64,000 bases of DNA from NCBI RefSeq assembly GCF_003837865.1, contig NZ_RQIS01000001.1, positions 62,001 through 126,000 on the forward strand, read 5' to 3'. This stretch comes from Paraburkholderia dinghuensis (lineage in GTDB: Bacteria; Pseudomonadota; Gammaproteobacteria; Burkholderiales; Burkholderiaceae). The notes below the pieces were generated by a model, which saw nothing but the letters and a program-made list of their open reading frames with translations, had not been told where the DNA came from and did not search any database. Numbering within the stretch: the stretch's first letter is position 1; the number at the start of each line of letters is the position of its first letter. The translations under genes were made by a program, and so were the position numbers. Below are positions 36,336-47,520 of this stretch, piece by piece.

Positions 36336-38465
36336 CTAGTCCCACATCTTCCGCAGCATCGCACCGATTTCGATCTTCGCGTGCGCGGCAGCCGCCAGGC
36401 CTGCCGTACCGGGCGCGCTCGCCACGGGCACGGGGGGCCAGGCGCACGATTCGAAGAGCGGCAGCGCCGACGCCGTAATGAAACGCGTACGCGACGCCCA
36501 GACATGGCGATCGCCGGACGCCGCCTGGTTGTGCACGTAAAAGCGCTGCGGCACGACGATATGCAGGTCCTCCTTCGCGCGCGTCATCGCCACGTATAGC
36601 AGGCGCCGTTCTTCCTCCAGTTCCTCGTCGCTGCCGACGCCCAGGTCGGACGGAATGCAGCCGTCCACACCATTGAGCACGAACACATTGCGCCACTCCT
36701 GCCCTTTCGCCGAGTGAATCGTCGAGAGGATCAAGTAGTCCTCATCGAGCAGCGGATCGGCGGATTCGGCGCTCGTTGCGTCGGGCGGATCGAGCGTGAG
36801 TTCGGTGAGGAAGCGCTCGCGCGACGCGTAGGTGCTCGCGATGCTCTCCATCTGCAGCAGGTCCGCCAGGCGCACGGCGGCGTCCTCGTGGTTGCGCTCC
36901 AGATGCGGCTCGTACCAGCGCCGCACGCGTTCGAACCCGGCGGGCCACGGTGTAACGTGCGCGCCGATATCCTCGATCAGCGCGACGAACGCGGCCCAGT
37001 CCTCCGCTGCGCGCGGCGGCGGCGCAAACGCAGCGAGCGCTTCGGCCGCACGGTACGCGCCCGTGCAGGCCGCAACCTGATCGAGCAGCCGCGCGGCAGT
37101 GGCGGGACCGACGCCCGGCAGCAGTTGCGCCACGCGAAAGCCCGCAACGCGGTCGAGCGGATTCTCGGCCCAGCGCAATACGGCCAGCACGTCCTTGACG
37201 TGCGAGGCATCGAGAAAGCGCAGCCCGCCGAACTTCACGAACGGAATGTTGCGCCGTGCGAGTTCGATTTCGAGCGTCGCGCTGTGGTGAGCGGCGCGAA
37301 ACAGCACGGCCTGCTGCTTGAGCTTCATGCCCTCCTCGCGGGCCGCGAGGATCTGTTCGACGACGTAGCGCGCCTGGGTGGCTTCGTCGGCGACGGTCAC
37401 GAGACGTGGACGCTGCGCCGACGCCTTGTCGCTCCAGAGGTTCTTCGTGAAGCGCTCACGCGCGGCGTCGATCACGGCATTCGACGCGGCGAGAATCGGC
37501 TGCGTCGAGCGGTAGTTGCGCTCGAGCGTGACCTGGCGCGCGGGCGGATCGAAGTGGGCCGGGAAGTCGAGGATGTTGCGCACCGTCGCGCCCCGAAACG
37601 AGTAGATGGCCTGGGCGTCGTCGCCGACCACCGTGAGGCCGCGGCCGTCGGGCTTGAGCGCGAGCAGGATCGAAGCCTGCAGGCGGTTGGTGTCCTGATA
37701 CTCGTCCACGAGCACGTGATCGAAACGGCCCGCGAGGTCGGCGGCAAGCGACGGTTCAGCCGCCATGTGCGCCCAGTAGAGCAGCAGGTCGTCGTAGTCG
37801 AGGACGTTCTGCTTCTGCTTGGCGTCGACGTAGGCCGCGAACAGCGCCTTCAGTTGCGGCTCCCATTCGAGGCACCACGAAAACGAGCGATTGAGCACGT
37901 TCGTAAGCGTGTCGCCCGTGTTGACGACGCGCGAGTAGATCGCGAGGCAGGTGTTCTTCGACGGAAAGCGCTTCTGCTTCGCCGACAAACCGAGTTCGTG
38001 GCGCACGAGGTTCATCAGATCGGCGGAATCCTCGCGGTCGTTAATCGTGAACGCGGGCGACAGGCCGATCCGTTCGGCGTATTCGCGCAACAGGCGCGCG
38101 CCGATGCCGTGAAACGTGCCCGCCCACGTGAGCCCCTGCGCAAGCACGGACGCGGCACCCGGCACGCCGGCGGCGATGCGGCCGACGCGGCGTGTCATCT
38201 CGAGCGCCGCGCGGCGCGAGAACGTGAGGAGCAGGATGCGATGCGGATCGGCGCCGTTCACGACCAGATGCGCGACGCGATGTGCGAGCGTATTGGTCTT
38301 TCCCGAGCCGGCGCCCGCAATGACGAGCAACGGTGCCGGAAGCACGGCACCCGGTGCGAACGCGCTGGCGCCGCCGTGCTCGACAGCGGCGCGCTGCGCG
38401 TCATTGAGCTTCGAAAGATAAGCGGTGACGCTGCTCGCGGCAGGCGTTTCGAGGACGGTGGACAC
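36336..38465 (-). CDS. UvrD/Rep family ATP-dependent DNA helicase
   Basis: About 709 residues from GTG at 38465 (VSTVLETPAAS); the open frame extends further upstream, and the true start is uncertain. Superfamily 1A motifs: Q-motif LNDAQRAAVEHG, Walker A VIAGAGSGKTNTLAHR, DEYQDTN (motif II), VGDDAQAIYSFRGA (III), LERNYRS (IV), TIHSAKGQEWRNVFV (V), and LLYVAMTRAKEDLHI (VI). It unwinds DNA 3' to 5'. It is shorter at the C-terminus than typical UvrD, so I do not name it uvrD. Confidence 0.92.
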   Translation of the reverse strand: MSTVLETPAASSVTAYLSKLNDAQRAAVEHGGASAFAPGAVLPAPLLVIAGAGSGKTNTLAHRVAHLVVNGADPHRILLLTFSRRAALEMTRRVGRIAAGVPGAASVLAQGLTWAGTFHGIGARLLREYAERIGLSPAFTINDREDSADLMNLVRHELGLSAKQKRFPSKNTCLAIYSRVVNTGDTLTNVLNRSFSWCLEWEPQLKALFAAYVDAKQKQNVLDYDDLLLYWAHMAAEPSLAADLAGRFDHVLVDEYQDTNRLQASILLALKPDGRGLTVVGDDAQAIYSFRGATVRNILDFPAHFDPPARQVTLERNYRSTQPILAASNAVIDAARERFTKNLWSDKASAQRPRLVTVADEATQARYVVEQILAAREEGMKLKQQAVLFRAAHHSATLEIELARRNIPFVKFGGLRFLDASHVKDVLAVLRWAENPLDRVAGFRVAQLLPGVGPATAARLLDQVAACTGAYRAAEALAAFAPPPRAAEDWAAFVALIEDIGAHVTPWPAGFERVRRWYEPHLERNHEDAAVRLADLLQMESIASTYASRERFLTELTLDPPDATSAESADPLLDEDYLILSTIHSAKGQEWRNVFVLNGVDGCIPSDLGVGSDEELEEERRLLYVAMTRAKEDLHIVVPQRFYVHNQAASGDRHVWASRTRFITASALPLFESCAWPPVPVASAPGTAGLAAAAHAKIEIGAMLRKMWD

Positions 38466-38762
38466 GGTAATGGACGTCAGGAGCGTCAGGTCGATAAGGG
38501 TGGCGACGGATACTGTATATCCATACACCCCAACCCGGCAAGCGCCGATCAGGCCACGATCTGGCGGTATTTTTCGCGGATTTCCGGCCGCGTGGCGCGA
38601 ATCGCATCGCGGCCGGATCACACCGGGGTTCCCCTTCCGGCGACAAAGCGCGGGCGCATCGACCCGCCGTTTGCGATTCGGGCGACGGCATATGCTTTAT
38701 GATGCGAACCCTTCGACGCACCGGCTCGCGGTACGTGCGAGCATCCGGAAAACCCAAACGCC

Positions 38763-38984
38763 ATGCCCAACCTCGATTTCACACTGACCGGCGATTACGT
38801 CGAACTGCACAACCTCCTGAAGATCACCGGACTTGCCGACAGCGGCGGCTCGGCCAAGCAGATCGTCGCGTCGGGGGCCGTCAAGGTGGACGGCGAAGTC
38901 GAACTGCGCAAGACCTGCAAGATCCGCGCGGGTCAGGTGGTACTGCTCGGCGATACGCGCATCGCGGTGCGCGAAGCCGATTGA
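38763..38984 (+). CDS. S4-domain RNA-binding protein (YbcJ-like)
   Basis: 73 residues forming a single S4 fold: YVELHNLLKITGLADSGGSAKQIVASGAVKVDGEVELRK in pieces, ending VLLGDTRIAVREAD. Length matches the YbcJ/RNA-binding S4 mini-protein family. It likely binds structured RNA, possibly the ribosome. The gene stands between the helicase and the MATE transporter with no clear operon. Confidence 0.9.
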   Translation: MPNLDFTLTGDYVELHNLLKITGLADSGGSAKQIVASGAVKVDGEVELRKTCKIRAGQVVLLGDTRIAVREAD

Positions 38985-39105
38985 AAGAAAGCGCACCAGG
39001 AACGGGCTTTTTGATCGACAACAGCGCAATCCCCCCCTAAGCTGTTGTTTCCGATAGCAGCCCCCGACTTCCCTGCGGCGCGAGTTTTCGCGCCGCGCGC
39101 TTTTC

Positions 39106-40500
39106 ATGACCCGACCGACGCTCTTCGCTCGCCCCGTCGCGCCGCCCACGCTGACGCGCCACGCCGCCGACACCGCCCGCCTCGCCGCCCCGCTCGCCAT
39201 CGCCCAGCTTTCGCAAACGGCGATGAGCGTCACCGACACGGTGCTGCTCGGCTCGCTCGGCGCCGATGCGCTCGCGGCGGGCGGTCTCGGCGCGAATCTG
39301 TATCTGGTCACCCTGATCGTGCTGCAAGGCGTGCTGACCTCGGTGAGCGTGAGCGTCGCGCAGGCGCGCGGCGCGCGCAACGAAAGCGACGTCCCGCACA
39401 TCTACTGGACGGGCTTCGCGCTGTCGCTCCTGCTCACACTGCCCGCGTTTGCGCTGCTCTCGTTCGCCAGGCCTCTCCTGCTCGCGCTCGGCGAGCCGGC
39501 ACTGCTCGCGCATCACGTCGGCGAGTACGCGGCGGTGCTGCGCTGGGGCGCGCCCGCCAGTCTGATCGGCGTCGGGCTCATGCGCTCGTTCCTGCCGGCG
39601 ATCGGCGCGGCGAGGCGCCTCCTGTGGGTGTCGATCGCGGGGGTGTTCGTCAACGGTTTCCTCAACTACGGCCTGATCCACGGCGCGTGGGGCCTGCCCC
39701 GACTCGGCTTTCTCGGCTCGGCAGCGGCGACCGCGATCACGGTCTGGCTCACCGCCGCCGTGTTGATGGCGCTGCTGCACCTTCGGCCTTCGCACCAGCA
39801 TTACGTCGCCGCGCGGCGGCCCACGGCGCCGCTGATGGGCGAACTCGTCTCGATCGGCTGGCCCGTGGCGATCACGTACGCCGTCGAAGCCACGCTGTTC
39901 CTCGCCACGGGCCTCCTGATGGGCCTGCTTGGCGCAATGCCGCTCGCAGCGCACCAGATCGCGCTGAACGTGGCGTCGATGACGTTCATGGTGCCGCTTG
40001 CGATCGGCCAGGCCGCGAACGTGCGCGTCGGCTACTGGGCAGGCGCGGGCGAGCCGCGCGCGGCGCGCCATGCGGGCTTCGCCGCGCTCGGACTCGGCGT
40101 GGGATTCATGTCGATGTCGGCGCTCGTGATGGTGCTCGCGCCGCACTGGATCGTCGGCTTGTACCTGCATCTGAACGACCCCGCCAACGCGGCGACGGTC
40201 GCGCTCGCCACGACGCTGCTCGGCGTGGCCGCGGTCTTCCAGATCGTCGATGGCGTGCAGGCGGTGGGTTCCGGTTGCCTGCGCGGCCTCAAGGACACGC
40301 GCGTTCCGATGATGGCGGCGACGCTCGGCTACTGGGGCATTGGCTTTCCCACGGGCTACGCGCTCGCGTTCCACTTCGGCCTCGGCGCGCGCGGCCTCTG
40401 GTGGGGTCTCGCCGCAGGACTCGCCACCGTTGCGTTCATGATGACGCTGCGCTTTCACAGGATGAGCTTGCGCCGCGCCGCCGCGCCCGCCGCCGCCTGA
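39106..40500 (+). CDS. MATE family multidrug efflux transporter
   Basis: 464 residues with 12 hydrophobic helices. Conserved start APLAIAQLSQTAMSVTDTVLLGSLGADALAAGGLG, the repeat at mid-protein (PLAAHQIALNVASMTFMVPLAIGQAANVRVGYWAGAGE), and FQIVDGVQAVGSGCLRGLKDTRVPM are typical of the NorM branch. It exports cationic compounds by Na+ or H+ antiport. Substrates are unknown. Confidence 0.94.
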   Translation: MTRPTLFARPVAPPTLTRHAADTARLAAPLAIAQLSQTAMSVTDTVLLGSLGADALAAGGLGANLYLVTLIVLQGVLTSVSVSVAQARGARNESDVPHIYWTGFALSLLLTLPAFALLSFARPLLLALGEPALLAHHVGEYAAVLRWGAPASLIGVGLMRSFLPAIGAARRLLWVSIAGVFVNGFLNYGLIHGAWGLPRLGFLGSAAATAITVWLTAAVLMALLHLRPSHQHYVAARRPTAPLMGELVSIGWPVAITYAVEATLFLATGLLMGLLGAMPLAAHQIALNVASMTFMVPLAIGQAANVRVGYWAGAGEPRAARHAGFAALGLGVGFMSMSALVMVLAPHWIVGLYLHLNDPANAATVALATTLLGVAAVFQIVDGVQAVGSGCLRGLKDTRVPMMAATLGYWGIGFPTGYALAFHFGLGARGLWWGLAAGLATVAFMMTLRFHRMSLRRAAAPAAA

Positions 40501-40731
40501 GCCGGCGGATGCCTCGCCGGGTCCCCCGCGCGGTTAAGCAGGCAGTTAAAATACCCCGGCCGCCACACTCGCCGTCCCGCCCACAAAGCGACATCGACGT
40601 GTAGCCGAGGAGACCCCGCCGCCACCGCGGCACCGCACGCGCTGTCCATTGCCGGCTTCACCGCGCAGCGTGCGCAAGACCTCCGCACTGCGCCACGAAC
40701 TATAACGAACGCACAACCGGACCCCCCTTCC

Positions 40732-41700
40732 ATGCTCGCCCCGATTACCCGACTCTTTCCGCTCTGGGCCGTCGTCGTGTCGCTGCTCGCGTACTTCGCG
40801 CCAGCCTCGGTCGCGCCGATCGCACCGCACGTCACGACGCTGCTCACGATCATCATGCTTTCGATGGGCGTCACGCTCTCGTTCGCGGACTTCCAGCGCG
40901 TATTCACACGCCCCGCTCCGGTGCTGGCCGGCATCGTCCTGCATTACCTCGTGATGCCGCTCGCTGCATGGGCGATCGCGAAAGCGCTGCACATGCCGCC
41001 CGATCTCACCGCCGGCATGGTGCTCGTGGGCAGCGTGGCCAGCGGCACGGCGTCGAACGTCATGATCTATCTCGCCCGCGGCGACGTCGCGCTTTCGGTG
41101 ACGATCAGCGCGCTCTCGACGCTCGTCGGCGTATTCGCGACGCCGCTGCTCACACGCCTCTATGTCGATGCGTCGATCACCGTCGACGTGCGCGGCATGC
41201 TCATGAGCATCCTGCAGATCGTCGCCCTGCCGATCCTGATCGGTCTCGTCGTGAATCGCATCGCGGGCTCGCTCGTGCGCCGCATCGAGCCCGTACTGCC
41301 GCTCGTCTCGATGGTGTCGATCCTCGCGATCATCGCCGCCGTCGTGGGCGGCACGCACGCGAGCATCGCGACGGTCGGGCCGCTCGTCGCGCTCGCGGTC
41401 GTGCTGCACAACGGCATCGGCCTCCTCGGCGGCTATTGGGGCGGACGACTGCTCGGCTTCGACGAGTCGGTGTGCCGCACGCTCGCCATCGAGGTCGGCA
41501 TGCAGAACTCGGGGCTCGCCGCGACGCTCGGAAAGCTCTATTTTTCGCCGCTCGCGGCACTGCCCGGTGCGCTGTTCTCGGTGTGGCACAACCTCTCGGG
41601 ATCGCTGCTCGCCGGCTACTGGGCAGGCAAACCCGTGCGTGGCGGCATGCGCGATGCCGACGCCGTGCTGCAGCCGCGCCCCACGGTTACGCGGCGCTGA
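40732..41700 (+). CDS. Bile acid:sodium symporter (BASS/PanS) family transporter
   Basis: 322 residues with about ten helices. The BASS signature [29 protein letters not shown] carries the conserved sodium/substrate region, and [20 protein letters not shown] is the second crossover motif. It resembles PanS-like transporters of organic acids such as ketopantoate. Substrate is not determined. Confidence 0.9.
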   Translation: MLAPITRLFPLWAVVVSLLAYFAPASVAPIAPHVTTLLTIIMLSMGVTLSFADFQRVFTRPAPVLAGIVLHYLVMPLAAWAIAKALHMPPDLTAGMVLVGSVASGTASNVMIYLARGDVALSVTISALSTLVGVFATPLLTRLYVDASITVDVRGMLMSILQIVALPILIGLVVNRIAGSLVRRIEPVLPLVSMVSILAIIAAVVGGTHASIATVGPLVALAVVLHNGIGLLGGYWGGRLLGFDESVCRTLAIEVGMQNSGLAATLGKLYFSPLAALPGALFSVWHNLSGSLLAGYWAGKPVRGGMRDADAVLQPRPTVTRR

Positions 41701-41793
41701 CGAGGCGCCATTCGCCGTACGGGCCGCCATGGCGGCCTGCCGCGAATCGCCGCCGCACGCCCGTGGCACTTTCCGGCTTCACCAGTGCCCGGC

Positions 41794-42183
41794 TCAGCGC
41801 ATTGCCCGCATCCGGCGCAACGCGCCCAACCGCGTGCGACCGGACCCATGCGCCAGACGCGATGCCCGCCGGCCGAGCCACACACGGAGCGCGGCCCACG
41901 GCTGCCGCTGCGACTGTGCCGCCTGAGGTGCCTGTAGAACCACCTCTCCCGCATGAAGCGAATGCCACGCGCAGATCACGTCCTCGTCCCACCCGCCGAT
42001 CCGGACCCGCTCGCCGCGCGCGACGGGAAGCGCTTCGCCCGGCGCGAGCCAGTAGTCCTCGGAATCGCCTTCCACCGTGACCCACACGAGCCCGGCGCGC
42101 GCGCCCAGCCAGCCGCCACGCGTGGCACGCCACGTGCGGCACGTACCGCGCGCGATGTTCATCGTCGTCTCCACTGCGTTCAT
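41794..42183 (-). CDS. DUF2917 domain protein
   Basis: 129 residues from MNAVETTMNIARG; an internal ATG at 42162 is an alternative. The DUF2917-like core is GLVWVTVEGDSEDYWLAPGEALPVARGERVRIGGWDEDV, a small beta fold. Function unknown; such genes are frequent in Burkholderiales. It is divergent from the phospholipase-D-like gene. The C-terminus is Arg-rich and low complexity. Confidence 0.8.
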   Translation of the reverse strand: MNAVETTMNIARGTCRTWRATRGGWLGARAGLVWVTVEGDSEDYWLAPGEALPVARGERVRIGGWDEDVICAWHSLHAGEVVLQAPQAAQSQRQPWAALRVWLGRRASRLAHGSGRTRLGALRRMRAMR

Positions 42184-42376
42184 CGCCGCCTCCAGCCGTC
42201 CAGGATGTCTGCAGTGTCGCGTGCACCGGGGTCGCGACGTTTCCGGCCGTGCTGAAACGAGATATGCGGTCCGGACGGGTCTGCGCGCCAGCCGCGCCGC
42301 ATCCCGTAGAATCCGGCCGAACGCCGCTACACGACAGCGAACCGCCGCGCACCTCGCCCGCTCCGGAGAACCCTGC

Positions 42377-44113
42377 TTGACCGTCTTTTCAGCCCCGACC
42401 GAACCCTCGTCGCATCGCGGCCGGCGGAGCACGCCCGCGACCGGCGGCGCGCTGCCGCCCTCGACTGCCCACGCAAACGGCACGCACCGCATCGCGATCG
42501 TCGCGCGCGCGTGTCTCGCCCTGCTTTTCGCGACACTTCTCGCCGCGTGCGCAACACGCCCGCCCGCCACCGCCCTGCCGCGCGAGACCACGCATGCGCT
42601 GTCCGCGTCCGCGGATACGCCGCTTCGCGCCGCACTTGCCGCCGACGAAGCCGCGCATCCCGGCCAGTCGGGCTTTCGCCTGCTCGCGAACGGGACCGAC
42701 GCGCTGCAGACACGCATCGCGCTCGCGCGCGCGGCGACGCAAACGCTCGACATGCAGTACTACATCGCCAACGAGGACACGACCGGCAAGCTGCTGCTCG
42801 GCGCGGCGCTCTACGCGGCGGACCGGGGCGTGCGCGTGCGCATGCTCGTCGACGATCTGAATTTCCGCGACATCGACAGCCTGATGGCCGCGCTCGACAC
42901 GCACCCGCTGATCGAGGTCCGCGTGTTCAATCCATACGGCAGCGCGCAGGAAAGCATGTTCGCGCGCACGACGAACCTCCTGACGAAACTCGACCAGTTC
43001 ACGCGCCGCATGCACAACAAGGCGATGATCGTCGACAACCAGACGGCAATCGTGGGCGGCCGCAATCTCGGCGACGAGTATTTCAACGCGAGCCCGACAC
43101 TGGAGTTCTCCGACCTCGATGTGCTGGCTGCCGGCCCGGTCGCCGCACAGGTGTCCGCGAGCTTCGACGAGTACTGGAACAGCAGCGTGTCCTATCCGCT
43201 CAGCGCGCTGAGCAAGCAGAAGTTCGATCCGCACGACCTCGACACCGCCCGCGAGGCGCTGCGGGAGCACTGGCGCAAAAACGCCGAGCCCTATGACGCG
43301 AAACCGCTGAATGCCACGCCGCTTGCCGAGCAGATCGCCCGGCACGAATTGGTGCTCGTCTGGGCGGACTGTTTGTTCGTCCCCGACTCCCCCGAAAAGA
43401 TCGCCAACGCGCAAGCGACCCAGAACGCACAACCCGGCGAGGCGATGCGCTCGCTCATCGAACAGATCCGTGCGGCGCGCCAGAGCGTGCTCGTGTTCTC
43501 GCCGTATTTCGTGCCGCACGACGCGGGCGTGGAGGAAGTGCGCAAGCTGACCGCACGCGGTGTGCGCGTCGCCATTCTCACGAACTCGCTCGCCGCCACG
43601 GATGCCGTCGTCGTCCAGTCCGGCTACAGCCCGTTTCGCGTGCCGCTCCTGCACGCGGGCGCCGAACTCTACGAGTTCAAACCGACGCAACCGGCGCGGG
43701 GCGAGCGGCGGCAGCGGCCCGGCATGATGGGTTCGCGCTCGCGTTCGAGCCTGCATGCGAAGGCGTATGTCATCGACGAGCGCACGCTCGTGATCGGCTC
43801 GCTCAACCTCGATCCGCGTTCGGCGAGACTGAATACGGAGCTTGCGCTCACGATCGACAGCCCCGCGCTCGCTCACGAAGTCGCCGGCTATTTCGCGCGG
43901 GCGACGTCGCCCCAGATCAGCTACCACGTGACGCTCGTCACACCCGAAGAGCGTGCGCAGCTCGCGGGTACCCCCGCCGCGGAGTCACCGCTCGTCTGGA
44001 CCGACGAAGAAGACGGCGTGATCCGTACCTACAACCTCGACCCGCACGCCGGTTTCTACCGGAATGTGTTAACGGGGCTATTCTTGCTGTTGCCAGTGAA
44101 CGATCAGCTATAG
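42377..44113 (+). CDS. Phospholipase D / cardiolipin synthase-like lipoprotein
   Basis: 578 residues from a TTG start with GGAGA upstream. After a basic N-terminus comes a hydrophobic segment with lipobox LAAC ([12 protein letters not shown]), so it is probably a lipoprotein. Two HKD motifs are present: [25 protein letters not shown] and [24 protein letters not shown], both with the expected downstream Gly-x-x-Asn. This is the ClsC-like/PLDc family that transfers phosphatidyl groups. The longer frame upstream is not supported. Exact product is not known. Confidence 0.88.
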   Translation: MTVFSAPTEPSSHRGRRSTPATGGALPPSTAHANGTHRIAIVARACLALLFATLLAACATRPPATALPRETTHALSASADTPLRAALAADEAAHPGQSGFRLLANGTDALQTRIALARAATQTLDMQYYIANEDTTGKLLLGAALYAADRGVRVRMLVDDLNFRDIDSLMAALDTHPLIEVRVFNPYGSAQESMFARTTNLLTKLDQFTRRMHNKAMIVDNQTAIVGGRNLGDEYFNASPTLEFSDLDVLAAGPVAAQVSASFDEYWNSSVSYPLSALSKQKFDPHDLDTAREALREHWRKNAEPYDAKPLNATPLAEQIARHELVLVWADCLFVPDSPEKIANAQATQNAQPGEAMRSLIEQIRAARQSVLVFSPYFVPHDAGVEEVRKLTARGVRVAILTNSLAATDAVVVQSGYSPFRVPLLHAGAELYEFKPTQPARGERRQRPGMMGSRSRSSLHAKAYVIDERTLVIGSLNLDPRSARLNTELALTIDSPALAHEVAGYFARATSPQISYHVTLVTPEERAQLAGTPAAESPLVWTDEEDGVIRTYNLDPHAGFYRNVLTGLFLLLPVNDQL

Positions 44114-44220
44114 CGGCGAGCAGTAACCGCGCATCGCATTCGCTCTTCGTTCCCTCCCCCTGCCGGACCCGAAAACGGCGCGCGGCGAGCCGGTGCCGCG
44201 CGCATCCACCGGAGTGCACC

Positions 44221-45621
44221 ATGACCGATGAAGCAAGAATGGAACGTGACACGTTCGGCGAGATCGCCGTACCCGCCGCGCGTCTCTGGGGCGCGCAGAC
44301 GCAGCGTTCCCTGCAGAACTTCCGCATCTCGACCGAGAAGCAGTCGCCGGAACTGATCACCGCACTTGCGACGGTCAAACGCGCGGCGGCCGAGGTCAAT
44401 CTTGGACTCGGCGTGCTCGACGAGCAGAAAGCGCACGCGATCATGCAGGCCGCCGACGAGATCATCGCGGGCAAGCATCCGGGCGAATTCCCGCTAGCGG
44501 TCTGGCAAACCGGCTCGGGCACTCAGACGAACATGAACCTCAACGAGGTGATCGCGAACCGCGCGAGCGAGATTCTCGGCGGCGAGCGGGGTGAAGCGCG
44601 CAAGGTCCATCCGAACGACGATGTGAACCGCGGCCAGTCGTCGAACGACGTCTTCCCAACGGCGATGCACGTGGCCGCTGCGTACGGCATCGTCAAGCAT
44701 CTGCTGCCCGCACTGAAGACGCTGCGCGACACGCTCGGCGCCAAGGCGACCCAGTTCGCCGACATCGTGAAGATCGGTCGCACGCACCTGCAGGACGCCA
44801 CGCCGCTCACGCTCGGCCAGGAATTCTCGGGCTATGTCGCGCAACTCGACCAGGGCATCCGGCATGTCGAATCGACGCTGCCGCATCTCTACGAACTCGC
44901 GCAGGGCGGCACGGCAGTCGGCACGGGGCTCAACGCTCATCCCCAGTTCGCACAGAAGGTCGCCGAAGGAATTGGCAAGCTCACGGGCCTGCCCTTCGTG
45001 AGCGCGCCCAACAAATTCGAGGTCATGGCGGCCGCTGACGCGCTCGTGTTCGCGCATGGCGCGCTCAAGACCGTCGCCGCGAGCCTCATGAAGATCGCGA
45101 ACGACATCCGCTGGCTCGCGAGCGGCCCGCGCTGCGGGCTTGGCGAACTGTCGATCCCCGAGAACGAGCCGGGCAGCTCGATCATGCCGGGCAAGGTGAA
45201 TCCTACGCAATCCGAAGCAGTGACGATGCTCTGCTGCCAGGTGTTCGGCAACGACGTCGCCGTGAATTTCGGCGGCGCGAGCGGCAACTTCGAGCTGAAC
45301 GTGTTTCGCCCGATGATCGCGCACAACGTACTGCAGTCGATCCGTCTCCTCGCCGACGGCGCACTCTCGTTCAACGATCACTGCGCCGTGGGCATCGAGC
45401 CGAACCGCTCGCGCATCGACACGCTGCTCAACGAATCATTGATGCTCGTGACGGCGCTCAATCCGCACATCGGCTACGACAAGGCCGCGCAGATCGCCAA
45501 GAAGGCGCACAAGGAAGGTACGACGCTCAAGGCCGCGGCACTCGCGCTCGGCCACGTCACCGAGCAGCAGTTCGACGAATGGGTGAAGCCTGAAGACATG
45601 GTCGGGAGTCTGAAAAAATAA
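44221..45621 (+). CDS. fumC: Class II fumarate hydratase
   Basis: 466 residues, normal length. It has [33 protein letters not shown], the [21 protein letters not shown] block, [20 protein letters not shown], and the superfamily signature [15 protein letters not shown]. It interconverts fumarate and malate in the TCA cycle; the class II enzyme is iron independent. GGAG lies upstream of the ATG. Confidence 0.97.
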   Translation: MTDEARMERDTFGEIAVPAARLWGAQTQRSLQNFRISTEKQSPELITALATVKRAAAEVNLGLGVLDEQKAHAIMQAADEIIAGKHPGEFPLAVWQTGSGTQTNMNLNEVIANRASEILGGERGEARKVHPNDDVNRGQSSNDVFPTAMHVAAAYGIVKHLLPALKTLRDTLGAKATQFADIVKIGRTHLQDATPLTLGQEFSGYVAQLDQGIRHVESTLPHLYELAQGGTAVGTGLNAHPQFAQKVAEGIGKLTGLPFVSAPNKFEVMAAADALVFAHGALKTVAASLMKIANDIRWLASGPRCGLGELSIPENEPGSSIMPGKVNPTQSEAVTMLCCQVFGNDVAVNFGGASGNFELNVFRPMIAHNVLQSIRLLADGALSFNDHCAVGIEPNRSRIDTLLNESLMLVTALNPHIGYDKAAQIAKKAHKEGTTLKAAALALGHVTEQQFDEWVKPEDMVGSLKK

Positions 45622-45646
45622 CGACGCATTCAACCCGCTCCAATGA

Positions 45647-45673
45647 AAAACGGGCGGCAATGCCGCCCGTTTT
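45647..45673. terminator. Bidirectional terminator fumC / thioesterase
   Basis: AAAACGGGCGGCA pairs perfectly with TGCCGCCCGTTTT, with a one-base loop in this simple pairing. A-rich and T-rich flanks on both sides fit termination in both directions between convergent genes. Confidence 0.88.
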
Positions 45674-45684
45674 GTATCTGCGCG

Positions 45685-46188
45685 TCAGATCGCGCCCCTC
45701 GCAACTTCGTCGGGTTTGAGCTCGACGATCGCATCGAGCGCTTCCTTCACATCCAGCGCGTACTTGGCGAGATGCTTCTGCTCTTCGGTCTCCGGCACGA
45801 ACGACGGCACCGGAATCGGCGTGCCGTTTTCGTCGACGGCGACCATCACGATCATGCAATCGGTCGTGATACGCAACTGGCCGCTCTTCGGATCGCCCGC
45901 CTGGACGGTGATATGGATGTGCATCGACGTGCGGCCCGTCGCGACGACGCGCGCACGCAGCTCGACCATGTTACCGACGAGAATCGGCCGGCGAAAGCGG
46001 ATATTGCCGACGCTCACCGTGACGCAGTAGCGGCCCGACCAGACGGCCGCGCACGCGTAGGCCGTCTCGTCGATCCATTTCATCAGTGCACCACCGTGCA
46101 CTTTGCCCCCGAAATTCACGGAGGTCGGCTCGGCAAGGAAGCGGAACGTCGTTTCCGAACGGTCCAGCGGCTGGGCAGGCATATTCAT
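45685..46188 (-). CDS. Acyl-CoA thioesterase, hotdog fold
   Basis: 167 residues. Hotdog motif NFGGKVHGGALMKWIDETAYACA is followed by VGNIRFRRPILVGNMVELRARV. These fit the YciA/ACOT family that hydrolyses acyl-CoA esters. An in-frame ATG two codons downstream is an alternative start. It converges with fumC. Confidence 0.93.
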   Translation of the reverse strand: MNMPAQPLDRSETTFRFLAEPTSVNFGGKVHGGALMKWIDETAYACAAVWSGRYCVTVSVGNIRFRRPILVGNMVELRARVVATGRTSMHIHITVQAGDPKSGQLRITTDCMIVMVAVDENGTPIPVPSFVPETEEQKHLAKYALDVKEALDAIVELKPDEVARGAI

Positions 46189-46381
46189 GTTGAGCTTCGC
46201 TCGTGGGTCGTCCGCTTGCGCGGCGGTTTGATGGAAAGGCGTCGATTATACGAGGACGATAAAGAGCGCGCTGCGGTAGATTCGAACGCACTCCGAAAGT
46301 CTCGCGCCAAGGGCCGCGCTGCAGAATTAGCCCGTCCCACGCCTGGCTTCGCGGGGAAAGTTCCCACCGGCTGCCGTCGCG

Positions 46382-47401
46382 CTATGCGGCCGCGAAGCGC
46401 GCCCGGTAATCGAGCGGCAGCACGCCATACGAGCGCTCGAATGCTCGCCGCAGGTTTTGTTCGCTGCCGAAGCCGCAATCGGCGGCGATCCGCTTGAGCG
46501 GCTGGCGCGACTGGACGAGCCGCGTCGCGGCAGCCTCGACGCGCATCGCCGCCACCGTGCGCGCAGGCGTGCGCCCCACCGCCTCGACGTAGCGGCGCGC
46601 GAATGTGCGCGGGCTCATGCGCGCCGCCTCGGCAAGGCGCTCGACGCTCAATTCCGTATGAAGATTCGCCGCCATCCAGCCATGCAAGGCGTCGAAGTCC
46701 CCCCCCGCGGACATCTGCGCGGTCAGCGCCTCGCTGAACTGCGCCTGCCCGCCGGGCCGCTTCATGAACACCACGAGCCGCCGCGCGGCCTGCATCGCCA
46801 CGGCGTGCCCGCAATCCTCTTCGATCAGCGCGAGCGTGAGGTCGATGCCGGCCGTGACGCCCGCCGAGGTCCAGATGGCACGTCCGTCGCTCGCATCGCA
46901 CAGGAAGATCGGCTCGGGGTCGACGTCGACCAGCGGGAAGCGCCGCCTGAGCTGCGCGGCGTTGCGCCAGTGCGTCGTCGCGCGACGGCCATCCAGCAGA
47001 CCAGCGGCCGCGAGATAGAACGCGCCCGTGCAGACCGACGCCACGCGCCGCACGCGCGGCGCGCAGGCCGCGATCCACGCGACAAGTTCGGGCTGCAGGG
47101 ACGTGGTGTCGTCGATGGGGACGCCGGGGACGATGAGCGTGTCGATGGCGGCACAGTCGAGCGAGTCGAGCCGCTCTGTGACGACCGGCAGGCCCGCGAA
47201 GGTCGGCAGCACCCCGCCCGCAACCGACGCAACCGTGACGCGGTACGCGCACGGCTCGCCTTGCCCGGCTAGCGTTCGTTCTGAGGCACGCGCCGTGAGT
47301 TCGGCCCGCCAGAAGGCCTCGATGGGCCCGCAGGCGTCGAGCAGCACGAGATCGGGTGCGACGGCGAAGACGATGTGGCGCGCAGCAAACGATACGGACA
47401 T
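46382..47401 (-). CDS. GlxA-family transcriptional regulator (DJ-1/PfpI plus AraC)
   Basis: 339 residues. The N-terminal DJ-1/PfpI-like domain has VFAVAPDLVLLDACGPIEAF and VASVCTGAFYLAAAGLLDGRRATTHW. The C-terminal AraC helix-turn-helix has LSVERLAEAARMSPRTFARRYVEAVGRTPARTVAAMR in pieces and IAADCGFGSEQNLRRAFERSYGVLPLDYR. It resembles ThnR/GlxA/CdhR-type activators of amine or amino acid degradation. Ligand is unknown. Confidence 0.92.
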   Translation of the reverse strand: MSVSFAARHIVFAVAPDLVLLDACGPIEAFWRAELTARASERTLAGQGEPCAYRVTVASVAGGVLPTFAGLPVVTERLDSLDCAAIDTLIVPGVPIDDTTSLQPELVAWIAACAPRVRRVASVCTGAFYLAAAGLLDGRRATTHWRNAAQLRRRFPLVDVDPEPIFLCDASDGRAIWTSAGVTAGIDLTLALIEEDCGHAVAMQAARRLVVFMKRPGGQAQFSEALTAQMSAGGDFDALHGWMAANLHTELSVERLAEAARMSPRTFARRYVEAVGRTPARTVAAMRVEAAATRLVQSRQPLKRIAADCGFGSEQNLRRAFERSYGVLPLDYRARFAAA

Positions 47402-47520
47402 GGCAGAGAGGTCGATCGGGACACGATGACGTCATCATCGCACCGGCGCGCCTGGCAGTCGCGTCAAATCCGCATCAATTCCTGCCAGTCCCGAGCGTGC
47501 CGAACGTCCAAGCCGGGCGA